Source of the DNA: Phytophthora hibernalis
Taxonomy: Eukaryota; Oomycota; Peronosporomycetes; Peronosporales; Peronosporaceae
Assembly: GCA_012656075.1 (NCBI GenBank)
Contig: JAAKBF010000047.1
Coordinates: forward strand, 186,001 to 250,000
DNA length: 64,000 bases
Direction of reading: 5' to 3'
Shown: one piece after another, positions 31,769 to 42,178 of the stretch
Layout of the letters: every line of letters begins with the position of its first letter
How positions within the stretch are numbered: position 1 is the stretch's first letter
Translations under genes and position numbers: made by a program
Notes under the pieces: model-generated
Seen by the model: the letters and a program-made list of their open reading frames with translations, nothing else
Told to the model about the DNA's origin: nothing
Databases searched by the model: none

Positions 31769-34514
31769 CTACGTAAACTGAATGGGGACTGCTTCCGTAC
31801 GTAACTTTGTGAGAGAAGAATCGAGGTGAATCACCCCGAGAATTGCCGAATTTGACGACGTATACTTGGGTCCAGCTTGAGATGGAGGCCAACTTGTGCA
31901 CGCGGTACAGATTCACATCTTCACCAACCTAATTTTATGGGTAGGAGACCAAAAGAAGAGCGTTGCGTAAGAACCCATGAAGTAAACAAAATAAAAAATG
32001 CAAACCTGCGGAGGGTAGCTCTCAACAGGGATCGATGTGAATTCGTATTCATCGAACGGCGGGCCGAGTTCCAACTGTCATCGATCGAACAACACAACGT
32101 TTGGATAAAAAGTACTGGCACGGCCATGAGGATGTTCACGTACCATGCTAGATAAGGACGAAGAAGAACCCTTCGCCTGGAAATTCAGAAGCGAGAGATC
32201 CTCGACTGCAGCACTTTTTCTTGTCAATGTCGAGGACTTGCGATATCAGCTCCTGGATCCGCATCGAAACATTGGGGTTCTTCGCGTCCTCCTTCTGTGT
32301 AATTGTGCGCTTTGTCAGTCATGCATCATCTTCATAAAGCAAGAGCAACGAAACGATACCCCACTGCGGTGGATAGCCAGAAATCTAGCAATCCCAACTT
32401 CCAAGTCGTAGCGCCGAATACACCCCTGAAGACAACATCAAACTCGTCAAAAGACCCCTCTCTGCTTCACGAAACTATGTCTGAATTTTACCAGTAGTAG
32501 TTTGTTCTCGACATTATCACAAATTGGGAAATATTCCTCTTTCTTGAACGTGTTCTGAGTAGCCAAAGAGTGCAAACGATGTAGTCAGTACACACCACGC
32601 CGTCAATCTATCGTTAGTTTCCTGACGTACGAGAGCTTGAAATGCTTCATCATACGTTGTCTCCCGAGTGAAAATAACTGGGATGGACCCCATGTAATTC
32701 TTAGAAGCTCTTTGACTCAGCACATGTTCGTTGAAGTCATAGCATACAGAGTTCATGCCGGCCCAGCTCGCCAAAATGTCGTAGATTGATGGTGTGATCA
32801 TTCCGCTAACGAAATACGCTGCGATACAAGCCACCATGACGGGGACCATGTGACTGAGCTGGCCAGTCAACTCGAAGAAGATCACGGCCGTGGATACCGT
32901 TTGCGTAGCTGAAGCAGCGAAGCAAGCGGCTCCAACGACAGCGTATGTTGCAGGGGATTGGTTGGGACTCAGACTTCCATCAAGGTTTCTCCATAAAGGC
33001 GTCCGACAGCTGCCCCCATTGTGAACAGCGGTCCGAATACACCACAAGAGATTGGAGCTCCACATGGAAGCACACTGATCACCAGTTTAAGAATGAAATA
33101 GATCACAAGTGTGGTGTACGCGCTCTCTGACACTTGTGTCCATTGCGGTAGGCTTAACGCCTGGTCTCGAAACAACTCATTCACCATCAACCGATCGGAG
33201 ATGCGCATGATGCCGAGCGGGTACGTAATAATTGCAGTCATCAGGCAAATCGATACGACGTGAAATGTGCGCCGCCGAATTGATGGTTTTGTGAGGTTAT
33301 ACCTTTCGAAGAGCTTGAGTTGGACCCTTCGTAGCAGTAAGGCCATATTGCAGTACAAGCCAGCTCCGATCTTCAAAAAGAGGAAAATCATGACATCAGT
33401 TGAGCACGAACGAAGAATCAAAGCAGGGAATGAACTTACTTACTCCGGTGATAACCCCCAATAATATGAATGCAAAGAGTTCTTCGTCCATATCGAAGCC
33501 CGTGAAGTTCGTGCGTTCGAACAGAACGTCACTCTTGAGGAATGTGATGATGTGGAAAACCAAAATGCAGAAGCAGGAGCAAATGATGCCTTCCACAAGC
33601 ACTTTATCTCGTAGTATTTGGCCGTCACTTCGATGGCAAAGAGTACCCCACCCAAGGGAGACCCAAAGCTAGCCGTCATACCACAAGCCACAGCTGTAAA
33701 GCGCCAAAGTTCACGTTAGCATAACCACAAGTAGAAAGTAATGACAGATAATCGACATACCTGCGCGAATGAAGTTATAGTCTTGTTGTCCGTAGTTCAC
33801 TCGTTGAAACAGCGGAATCTTCCCCATCAAGTAGCCGATCATGGACATGATGTGAGTAAAGGGTCCCGCCCGACCAACAGAGAGACCGAACCCGACGAGA
33901 CCACCGTGCCGAGTGACCTTGCAACCAACGTGCGGAACGATAGTGTATCTCCAGGATTCTGAAACACCCCTGCAAACAGTCCTCGCATGGTTGGAATGCC
34001 CGACCCGTCCGATGCCGGAGAGATGAAGTGTCCGCAACAAGTTGCAAGCATTCCGAAGCCCACACACCACATCGCCCACATGATGAAGCCACCGAGCGAA
34101 TATTCTCCCACTGCTTCACCCATCAGGCGTCGAAGTGTCAGGAGCGTACGAACCCAACCATCGAACAGAAGTCTATAGCAGCAAACACCACAAGGATTAA
34201 AAAATGTCGTGACTAATAAATAGTCAGTAATGAATCCAAGTTACCCGTAGACTGCCGCCAATGACCCCAGAGTCATCAGATACAACCAAGTGACGGGTGA
34301 ATTTGGTAGTTGCTTAAACAACCGAAGCGACCGTAAGCAGAACCTCCCGATGGCATTATTCTGCATGCGTTGTTCGCCTCGAGCCAACTTGTAAAAGTGC
34401 TCCGCAGACGTTGCTCGCTGCCATGTATCTGTCCAAGCGAAATCAGTTAAGGTGCCATCTATTGGTACCCCAATCAAACCAAGTGCATTCGAACTCACCA
34501 TAAGTTGCGTGCAT
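31769..34514 (-). CDS. CLC-family chloride channel with CBS pair (gene B)
   Basis: Tandem paralog of gene A. Starts at ATG 34514 (MHATY, with an in-frame TAA six codons upstream), with exon 2 from DTWQRATSAEHFYKLARGEQ. Signatures: SDGSGIPTMRGLFAG, GLSVGRAGPFTHIMSM (gating Glu replaced by Ala), SFGSPLGGVLFAIEVTAKYY (Val where exchangers have the proton Glu), GAPISCGVFGPLF, TQTVSTAVIFFELTGQL, then CBS repeats with RVHKLASISSWTQVYVVKFG. Four homopolymer breaks: AA 33889, CC 33593, TT 32975 and CCCC 31833-31836 (two bases short). With the last repaired, the second CBS repeat ends in GVIHLD and stops at 31769. As printed, its frame instead runs on into gene A. Membrane location (plasma membrane or vacuole) cannot be told. 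Confidence 0.85.
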
Positions 34515-34867
34515 GGCGCTGTAAGCTAGTTAAGACTGCACACGGATCCGTCGTGAAGCGACGCGATGGTTCGTAAACTACGCGAGATCGCAACTAGGCC
34601 TAGTTTGTACTTCGAAGTACTTCAAGTAACCAGCTTGATCATGACAGACAGGTTTGATTCCCTCACGAACGCGTTGGTTTAAGCGAATGCGAGCTACGAT
34701 ATGGTGGTAAATGGCCTTCTATTTGATGTTACATGAATATATGTGTGTGTTTTCCTTTAGAAGCCTTTTGAAGCGAATGCGATTGGTTTGCAAGGTAATT
34801 TTGGGTTGGTTTTGCAATTCCTTCCGTAAATCCACAGTTGTGGTAGGACTTTGCGGCGACGCTTTTG
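34515..34867. other. spacer between CLC gene B and effector-like gene
   Basis: About 350 bases with no coding sequence. It should contain the promoter of CLC gene B and the 3' region of the effector gene upstream. The paired palindromes at 34592-34620 are described separately. Confidence 0.5.
34592..34620. promoter_or_regulatory. two adjacent 14-bp perfect palindromes
   Basis: AACTAGGCCTAGTT (34592-34605) and GTACTTCGAAGTAC (34607-34620) are both perfect inverted repeats separated by one base. The second overlaps another palindrome, GAAGTACTTC. They lie 78-106 bases upstream of the CLC gene B start codon on its strand, a place for a dimeric transcription-factor site. Function is inferred. 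Confidence 0.45.
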
Positions 34868-35350
34868 CTACTTGGGTCTATGCATCACTTCCTGGAGATA
34901 ATTGCTGTAGCGCATGAATACTGTATTGGCCTCTTTGGTAGTCCTACCAGCAGCCCTCATTTCGTTGTAAATCTTGGTGGCTGATGTGCCCTCCGAACGC
35001 CAGGTCTTCATCGCTGGATACACGATGTGGTCGTGCTCGAGAATATTGCCGTACATCTGAAAGTTTTTCTGCTTTTCCGCGACCAGAGCAGCCTGCGCTG
35101 CCTTCTTCGCCTTTGATGAAGACTGGAATAGCTTGGTCAATGAGCCGAATTTAAAAGTACTTCTCTCTTCCTCCTGCTGACTTTCTTCTCCATTCCCATT
35201 AATACCAGTTTTCAGGTTTCTCAAAAGCATTTTGCTGTTGCGATTTGTATCTAGCGGTTTTGAAATCGAGAACTGATCAGGTGGGAGAGCGTTGGCTGTA
35301 GTCAGAACCATAACCAACGCAGCGATACACAGCAAGCTGAGCAACCGCAT
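34868..35350 (-). CDS. RxLR-like secreted effector with degenerate motif
   Basis: A 160-residue, single-exon, intact protein. Residues 1-21 are a signal peptide (MRLLSLLCIAALVMVLTTANA). In place of RxLR there is MLLR at 41-44 within NSKMLLRNLKTG, at the normal distance, followed by an acidic QQEEER block at 58-63. The C-terminal half is helical, with KAKKAAQAALVAEKQKNF and the block MKTWRSEGTSATKIYNEMRA, then TKEANTVFMRY. The end is AlaLys/Arg-rich and shows no transmembrane segment. The architecture fits an RxLR-class effector whose first motif residue has been lost; such variants exist in oomycetes and may still be secreted. The 130 bases upstream of the start codon are similar to those of the broken paralog at 36635-37084, so the promoter was duplicated with the gene. 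The start was chosen at the Met of the signal peptide. Confidence 0.8.
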   Translation of the reverse strand: MRLLSLLCIAALVMVLTTANALPPDQFSISKPLDTNRNSKMLLRNLKTGINGNGEESQQEEERSTFKFGSLTKLFQSSSKAKKAAQAALVAEKQKNFQMYGNILEHDHIVYPAMKTWRSEGTSATKIYNEMRAAGRTTKEANTVFMRYSNYLQEVMHRPK

Positions 35351-35706
35351 TCTTGATCTGGAACCGCGAACAAAACCTGGAGGGGTGGCGAGGAGATACG
35401 CGGTGTCGACTGCGCAGTGCGAGTTGTAAAGTGACACTGAACGCACATCCAGATCAAGAGCATGTACCAGCATTAATTCTACGACGGTATCATACTAAGT
35501 TTTGCTGACTACCGGGTAAATCTCAAGTTTGAAACCTCTTGGCATCCTTGATTGCGGTAACGTTTATCCCATCCTGTCTTGGTGCCCTGGTTGAGCATTG
35601 AGTTCACTGAATCGCGATGAGCCTCACAAATGAGATCAATCAATTTACATTTTAAACAGGTGAATTCGGTAGTCTCCTTGCATTGCACCGACACATCACC
35701 CCTTAC

Positions 35707-36690
35707 TTACGCTAGCGACTTGAGAGGCCACACAAGTACAGTCTTGTCGTCGCTTGTACTTGCTATCACGCTGGTATGAATAGAGTGGCACGCCACGGTG
35801 TTCACGACGCTAGCGTGTTTGTATGTCTCGCTCTCCAACCAGCTCGCTGCTTTCTCGTTGCCACCGGAAAACTTCAACAGATAAACCCAAATGAGCTGAT
35901 CAATGCAACAAAAAAAACAGGATGTTTCGTACCTTCACTCCCAGAAGCACCTAAACCACTGTGAGCTCCTCCGAAGCATGATCGCAGCACGAATCGCTGT
36001 TTGTGGATCCGCGGAATTTGACTGTGACAGACTGAAACCTCGACTCACGCTGTTTGCTCCTGCCTCACAAAGTTGAGGAACTTCCCTCACGACACATCGG
36101 AGGGTGATATCGTAGACTCGAATTTCATCACCCGAAACGAGTACGAACACCTTGCTCTCGAGTGGGTACACAACGACATCCAACATTCTTCGGCCTTTTC
36201 AGTGGTATGCAATGATTCCTTCATATTGATGCTGCATCAATAGGGTTGTCAGTTTTGGATTAAGAGACTCGTCAAACAAAAATTGCAGTGATCGTACCCA
36301 TACGACTAGAGACTTGTTGATGAATTGATTCCCAGCAGGAAGCCAAACCATTTTGAGAGGATAATGAAAGTGCTCAGTGACTGAGTCAGTCCACGCTCAG
36401 AGTGGCACTCTGAAAGACGAGATGTTGCAGCTACGAAATTTTCATTGAAAACTGGCGCATAAGCTTACCATTTTATCCTTGAGTTGAATTGTACTGAAGC
36501 GACCACATCGGTCTGTTGGACATTCCAGACTCGGCAACACGTGCAGAGCCCATCTGGCAGAGCACCATCGATCCGTCACTCGAGGCCCAACCCAAGATCC
36601 CCCGTTGGGCGAGAACGCCAGCTCTCGCAAGTCATCATCCGTGTGGTTCACCAGCACGTCTACACACTCTCCAGTCACGAGTTCCGTTGA
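35707..36690 (-). pseudogene. 5'-truncated WD40-repeat gene
   Basis: The minus strand carries the C-terminal part of a beta-propeller. It begins TGECVDVLVNHTDDDLRELA, then SSDGSMVLCQMGSARVAESG, then an exon with LKMVWLPAGNQFINKSLVVW, then VFVLVSGDEIRVYDITLRCV, and ends in a typical last blade (VACHSIHTSVIASTSDDKTV then LVW) with TAA at 35707. Introns seem present near 36470-36380. One break lies at CCC 36585-36587. The first half of the propeller is missing: upstream of about 36690 the sequence becomes that of an effector-like gene. WD40 proteins are scaffolds and the partner cannot be named. It is called a pseudogene because of the truncation; the remaining exons look only lightly decayed, so the break-up is recent or the 5' part lies elsewhere. 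Confidence 0.6.
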
Positions 36691-37084
36691 ATACGGAGTT
36701 GGCCTCCTTTTGAGCTATGCCCGCAGTCATCATGTCGTCGAGAATCTCGGTAGCTGAGGCGCCCTCCTTACGCCATTTCGCCAGGACTGGATGAAAATTA
36801 TCATTAGTCTTGAGAATCTCCCGGTACATCTCCTTTTCTGCCGCCTTCTTCGCCGTCGATGGTGACCTGAACAGCCTGGTCAAGGAGTCAACGCTAACGC
36901 CACCACTTTCTCCCCAGAGCTTCTTCGCGATCCTCGTTAACGGTCTCCAGGCTTCTCAAAATATTTTTGCCGTCGCGGCTTGCATCAAGCGGATTTGAAA
37001 GCGAGAACTGGTAAGTTCGGCGAGAGCGTTGGTGGTAGTCAGAACCAAAGTCAACGCAGCAATTAAGAAGCTAGACGAGCGCAT
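36635..37084 (-). pseudogene. broken RxLR-like effector paralog
   Basis: A paralog of the effector at 34868-35350. It has a signal peptide from 37084 (MRSSSFLIAALTLVLTTTNA), an ILRSL remnant in place of RxLR, a short acidic block, then the shared helical domain (KWRKEGASATEILDDMMTAG and QKEANSVF). The frame changes at least twice, near 37025 and near 36915-36925; the first fits a short CC run, the second needs a two-base or opposite-sign change. The last codons before the stop are not effector sequence: they read the WD40 gene in another frame, so the native C-terminus is lost. The promoter and 5' leader resemble those of the intact paralog. Whether the frame breaks are real cannot be told from this sequence; the fused end is real in this assembly. 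Confidence 0.6.
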
Positions 37085-37264
37085 TCTTGATCTGGAGCCG
37101 CGAACGGAAACTGCAGGGGTGGCGTGTAGATAAAGGATGTTGACGAGCAGTGTAAAGTGCAAAGTGACTTCAAGCATATCCAGCGAGCAAGTACATGAGC
37201 CAGCATTATTACCCCGTAATCGACACAACACCACACACGTGTACCGATAATTCCTCCGCGGAAC

Positions 37265-37400
37265 CCTAAGTCTTGGTATTCATGTAACTATGCTGGGTAC
37301 GCACTTGTAAATAGTGCGAAACCCACACACACATCGCCTACAGCATGAAGCCACCTAACGAGTTTTCCTGCACTCCTTCGCCTATCAGGCGAGATTTCAA
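37265..37400 (-). pseudogene. relic of a third CLC channel gene
   Basis: The minus strand reads LIGEGVQENSLGGFML then, after a stop, AMCVW. This corresponds to LMGEAVGEYSLGGFIMWAM then WCVGF of CLC gene B. Only this exon fragment of about 45 codons is left. Its place upstream of the broken effector mirrors the CLC/effector neighbourhood at 34.1-35.3 kb and suggests a segmental duplication. Confidence 0.6.
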
Positions 37401-38033
37401 GATGTGCGAACCGAAGTATTGTTCTTTGCATTTATTTTGCAAATCAGTTTCGATTTGCCCCACGTGCAAAAGGCTGAAATGCACCCAACGATCCCGCTTT
37501 TGCACTCCCAGAACCACGGCTCGAATGAAGAAACCAGGAACAGCTATTCCCTCTGTAACGTGCGAACACAAAAAAACAAGAACACATGTTCCTGAGGTTT
37601 TAGCGTTCCTTTGGCAGAAAACTTAAACGGGAGGAACATGAGTGAATAGTAACATAATCGGGAGATGCGTACTTAAATCTTCATTTTCGCGCGCGCTGGT
37701 CGGCTGCTCAATTAACGATGAAACGTCGCGCAAGTTTTCAGTAGGCGCGCGGCTTTAGTGGAGATCGTACCGGAGCGCCGCGATCATTTTAGCCTCCTCG
37801 TTGTTCTCCAAGCTTCAAGACCGGAAACACCTGCCACATCACGCGCACTGAGCAGCTGCATGAATCACGAGGCTTCGATTGTAACGTACAGCAGCCAATA
37901 TGCCACCCCGTCGCGACAGTGAGCTCCTGTGACGATCCTGCGAGGGCTGGTATCGCGGGTGCAATAGTACGACGCAACCGGGTTCTGATCACCACTGGAA
38001 ACGTCCACACCACGTTGTAATGAGCTTTCTGCA
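37401..38033. other. no supportable gene
   Basis: About 630 bases with scattered short ORFs only (for example 37789-38034 minus). Nothing resembles a known protein. Confidence 0.3.
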
Positions 38034-38786
38034 CTAAATTCTGATGATATTAGTGACGTATCCTGGCGTGGTCGATCTCGTGCACTTCGGTGCTATCTGC
38101 GTTTGCCGTACTTGTTGGGGTAGCCTCTGTATTATAGTCGCTTGTGGTGGAAGTTGGTCAGACGGTTGTAGCACGGCTCCATGTGGCTCAATACAAACTG
38201 CGTCTTGACGCGGCGATGGTGGTGTCTTCAATCCGTCGTCAAAACTACATTGATGCCGTGCGTAGTCGTGGTCTGAGCTCACTTCGTCAATATCTCCATG
38301 TTGCATCGCTTGACGTGCTCGCCCACTCAGCAATTGAGCCCATACTGCTCTAGGATCGTCTTCACCATCGCTAGCGGTCGTTTGACCAACTTCATTATCA
38401 TTCACGTTGCACCATGCCAGCTCATATGTAGTTGCTTCGATAGCATAATAGCCCGTGTGGTGTTGTGATTCCCAGAAAACTTCGTTAGTTCGGCTTCCAC
38501 GCAATAGCACAACAATTTGCCGAGTCAGGTCGGCAATGTTGGGCTTGTGCAGGCTCCTGTCGGATCCCTTTGCGGTTTGCCCCTGCCGGGGTTCAGCTGA
38601 GTGTTGTTCCCAACAAGTACCAAGCTCCAAACTCTCCAGAGACTCGCCTGACCGGGGCAGTCTCCGTGCAAAATCCTCTGCCCTCCACCAAAGGATGGAC
38701 GGCAGCGCGCGAGCGCGTTTACTGGTCACCAGGCGCAGATTACGCCCAGCTAGGAGGTTACGGTGTCCTAGATTGTGCAGACCCAC
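38034..38786 (-). CDS. 250-codon ORF, unknown
   Basis: An uninterrupted 250-codon frame with a hydrophilic, Gln/Arg-rich composition (for example RTNEVFWESQHHTGYYAIEA, TKTPPSPRQD-like stretches). No domain is recognised, and the opposite strand also has long open frames, so coding is uncertain. It lies at the edge of the transposon region and may be retroelement-derived. Confidence 0.25.
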   Translation of the reverse strand: MGLHNLGHRNLLAGRNLRLVTSKRARALPSILWWRAEDFARRLPRSGESLESLELGTCWEQHSAEPRQGQTAKGSDRSLHKPNIADLTRQIVVLLRGSRTNEVFWESQHHTGYYAIEATTYELAWCNVNDNEVGQTTASDGEDDPRAVWAQLLSGRARQAMQHGDIDEVSSDHDYARHQCSFDDGLKTPPSPRQDAVCIEPHGAVLQPSDQLPPQATIIQRLPQQVRQTQIAPKCTRSTTPGYVTNIIRI

Positions 38787-39392
38787 CGGCTCGTCGAATC
38801 GACGAGACTTGTTTTCGCTTGGTAGCGAGATTTGCCCACCCGGGCCGACCTTGATCTCTTGGCGCTACCAGACGGCTGCCCTACAAGCTATGCCTCTCGG
38901 GGAACGACGGCAGACATAATCCAGCCCACGCAGGGACTTACCGGAAAAGTGTACGCTGTTCTTGGACTTAGAAGATTCTGCTCTGATTGTTATCTCTATG
39001 TCTTTGGAGATCCCCTTCGGGCTCTTCCTATGTTCTTCTATCGGTCCTATACAAATATCAAATGAAATGGAGTCGTTACAGATCTCCCTGCGACTCTTCG
39101 CTCAGCTCCGTCCCTTGGTGTCGAGCTGTTTCTTACCTCTCGGCGACTCTTCGCCTAGCTCCTGATTTATCCCCCAGTTGATATGTCTCCCTCGAGGCAT
39201 ATTCTCGCCAAGTCGGCTTTCGCCGAATCCAACTTTCGCCGAGTCCGTCCATCGCCGAGTCCGTCCTTTGCTGAGTCCAGCTAAGTGCGACCCCGCTAAA
39301 ATCCGTTCCCTGTTGAGTGCGATGTATCCACTTGGCGGTGTATCCACTTGGCGGTGTACCCACTTGGTGGTGTACCCTCTTGATCCTCTTGA
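38787..39392. other. repeat-edge sequence without a gene
   Basis: About 600 bases rich in CGCCGAGT and similar words (39200-39300), the same word that recurs through the retroelement-like ORFs to the right, so it probably belongs to that element (5' region or leader). Confidence 0.35.
39316..39385. repeat. GTGTAYCCACTTGGYGGT tandem repeat
   Basis: The unit GTGTATCCACTTGGCG and variants with TACCC and GGTG occur three times in succession and partly a fourth time, with GTGCGATGTA bracketing both ends (39318 and 39391). Confidence 0.75.
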
Positions 39393-41392
39393 GTGCGATG
39401 TACCCACTGGTCTAGCTTAGGCATCCCTAGTGTAGGGTTATCCAAAATCTGGATTTCCCTACACACAACTGCCCTAATACGAGCCAGGCTGCTGAGTGTC
39501 TCGACCATCACTCCTTTCTCCAACTTTCCGTCGGTTGGAAATCTCGTCGAATCAAGTGCTGTCACCTTCAGGAAGCTCGCCGAGGACGCCACTGCTCCTC
39601 TCGCTGACCAGGTACGCCTCCCGTTTGGAATGCTTCTTGTCCTCACCGATGACCATCTAACCCGCCGCGTGTGTGCGCTGAACAGCTTCCCGTTGCGGAC
39701 TTACAGCTACCGCCGTCTCGTCGAGTTGGCTATTCTCGACGAGCCATTTTTCTCCTCAAGCGTCGTCGACTTCTTCGAGCGTTGTTACAGGGGCGTTGAT
39801 TGTGCGTCGTTGGACTTTCACGCCCAAGTTTCTTCGCTCGGACCCGCTGGTCGACTCATCGATGGAGTCTCAAGATCTGGTCGACTTGACGAACTCGCTG
39901 GGCTCACCGGAATCTTACGTCGCTGGGTCCAGCCAAGCTCTTACTCCCACCGCTGAGGCCGCGCATGGTCTTCAGCAGGAGGATACTTCGGCCCGGCAGG
40001 GATCGCTGGGTTCATCAGTGGAACTCGTTGATAGATCAGCTACTCTGGCTGAGTCAGAGGGTGACTCGACGAATCTCGCGGCAGGCGATTCCGCTGGCCT
40101 CGCTGGGATTCGTCGAGCTCTCACTCAGCAAGGAGAAGAGCAAAGACAGCGTGATGCTTCTCTCGCTCAGCTGGTCTCGTTTCTACTGACCAGTTCTCCT
40201 CCACCTGCCGACGCTTCAACTCGCCAGGTCATTCTTGGGGCAAAATCGCCAACTTCTATCTTGGCTGCGTTGCAACGTGATGTTGTGCCTCTCCCGGATG
40301 CGTCCGCCGAAATCGCCGAGCTTCGGACCAAACTCGCCAAGTCTGAGCGAGTGGCTTCTGCTCGGTACAAGAGAATGGAGTCGGCGATCGCTGAGTCAGC
40401 CTCCCTGCGTCACCGTCACAAAAGAGCTTGAAATTTATCACTCGAGTTCTTTACGTTCGACTGAAATGACAGAGTCGTTCAACAAGACGATCGACCAGCT
40501 CACGGCGGAATACCGGACCATTATTGCCCAGCAATGCGACCGTACTCGTGCTGCCGAAGCGACCATTCGGAAGCTTCAGGTTGAGCTCGACAATCGCGAT
40601 CGGACTTGTGCAAGCCTGGGTCAGAAGATTATTGAGATCAAGCCGGAGCTCACCACTCTTCACGGATTGGCGTCCACTTATTATCGCCAGCTCCAGGAGG
40701 TCACTGTCTTGCTTTGCTCCGGTGGTGACCACGCCCTCCGAGAAGCTCGTCGAACGATCGAGTCGCTGCGGGGCACCATCCTACGGCAGAAGTGTGCCAT
40801 TGCTCTCCGCGGCCGCTACCCCGTCTACGACTCGCACTTGGCTGTCGCTGCTCTGGGTGGCGTTGATGTCCCGGGATTGGATCCTAGGGACCTCCAAATC
40901 AACGCTCGCCACAGTCGGCTACTCGCCGAGCGCTTCCCGAATCATTGGAGCTTCGTTCTTCGCGTCGACCCTGCGACGTTACTCTCTCGCCCCGCCCAGC
41001 GAGCTCGTCGAGCGAAGTATCTTCGGGATCAGCGATTCCAACTTCGGCCAGATCGGCTAATGTTACCCCGGCGAGTGCAGCGTTGGTGGTTTCTCCGTCT
41101 TTCTCCGCGGTCTCACCTGTGTCTTCGCCGAGTTCTTCACGCCACAAGCGATCTAAGTCGGAGACGCCGTTCGGTCTCTCAGCTAAGGAACGCGCCACTG
41201 AAGACCTTGACTCCGGCCGAACGCCTCCGCCGATATTCTAACCCAGCGAATCCGACGGCAGCCGGGCCCCGGCGGATCTGGTCTAAGAGAGTTTCTCCCA
41301 GCGAGTTTGAGCGTTCCGTACCTGGCGAGGAGGGCTTCGACGCATCAACGACTTCGCTCCGGGCGGAAGTGGTCGCCGAGCATGCGCCTTAG
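39393..41392 (+). mobile_element. gag-like coiled-coil ORFs of a retroelement relic
   Basis: Overlapping open frames (39393-39956, 39796-40431, 40235-41392) form one broken polypeptide. The first has a compact domain (PLRTYSYRRLVELAILDEPF, VVDFFERCYRGVDC). The middle is Ser/Asp-rich. The third has a coiled coil (IDQLTAEYRTIIAQQCDRTR, EATIRKLQVELDNRDR) then GLASTYYRQLQEVTVLLCSG. There is no protease, RT or integrase, so it is a gag-like, non-autonomous element or a deletion derivative. The frame shifts may partly be sequence error. Assignment rests on the chromodomain ORF that follows and on the mobile context. Confidence 0.5.
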
Positions 41393-41499
41393 CTGCCTAT
41401 TTCAGGGCGGCGTCGCCTCAGCTCTCCGGCGGCTGGTCTTAGCCGCGCCAATTCGAGCGGTTATTATCCCGAGCGACACTCGCTGAGTCCGAGGTTCCG

Positions 41500-42058
41500 G
41501 TCGAAGATAATGAGACTGATGTTCACATCGACGAGTCACCCGATCTCGGGGCTGACTCGTCGAGCTCCGCTGATCCGGACTTGGCGAGTTCGTCAGCCGT
41601 TTTGGTGCGTGTATCGCTGGCCACGAGCTCTTCACTCGGCCGTATAAGTTCTTCGCCGAGTCCAGCATCCGGATCTGTGGCCTTCACTGACTCGTCGATA
41701 GAGTCGGCTCCAGCCGTGGTCTCATCGAGTTCGTCTACCTCCGTGGCGACTCCTTCACTGAGTTCCGTAGTCTCCGTTCCGGCTTCGACTAGCCCCACGG
41801 TGCCTCCTCCTCTCGGCTCTCGTCGATGTCGCCCTTCTCGAGCAGCAGCAAAGAATTCTGCTTGCATTACTCAGGCTGTCCTCGCCGAGTTAGAAGTTCT
41901 TGACGAAAATGCTTTGGATGGTTCTCCCAGTCCAGCTTCGCCGAAGGTTACGGGATCCATCCCTTCTGGTGATATCGAGCTTGGAGTCCCGCAGAGTGAG
42001 ACTAGCGGTTCGCTGTCTACTTCTCAGCCGTCACCAGTTGGTTCTCCTGTGAGCTGAT
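41500..42058 (+). mobile_element. Ser/Ala/Pro-rich linker ORF of the same element
   Basis: The plus frame from 41581 reads long Ser-rich stretches (SSPSPASGSVAFTDSSIES, AVLAELEVLDENALDG). Low complexity, no domain. It continues the composition of the ORFs before it and precedes the chromodomain ORF, so it is likely the C-terminal part of one long polyprotein. Confidence 0.4.
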
Positions 42059-42178
42059 CGAACGGGATGTCTCATCGAGATTTTCTTATGAACATCGAAG
42101 CTGAGGTTAGCTGTTCATCGTCAGCTAGCACCGTGGTCCTCACGGACCGGGAGCCTTCACGCGGCAAGCTACAGAGCT

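Noticed and set aside
31527..31916. The tail frame of CLC gene B runs without a stop into the first exon of CLC gene A, suggesting a fused double channel.
   Set aside because: Adding two G/C bases to the run at 31833-31836 restores the conserved GVIHLD end of the second CBS repeat and a stop at 31769. The read-through is best explained by a shortened homopolymer.
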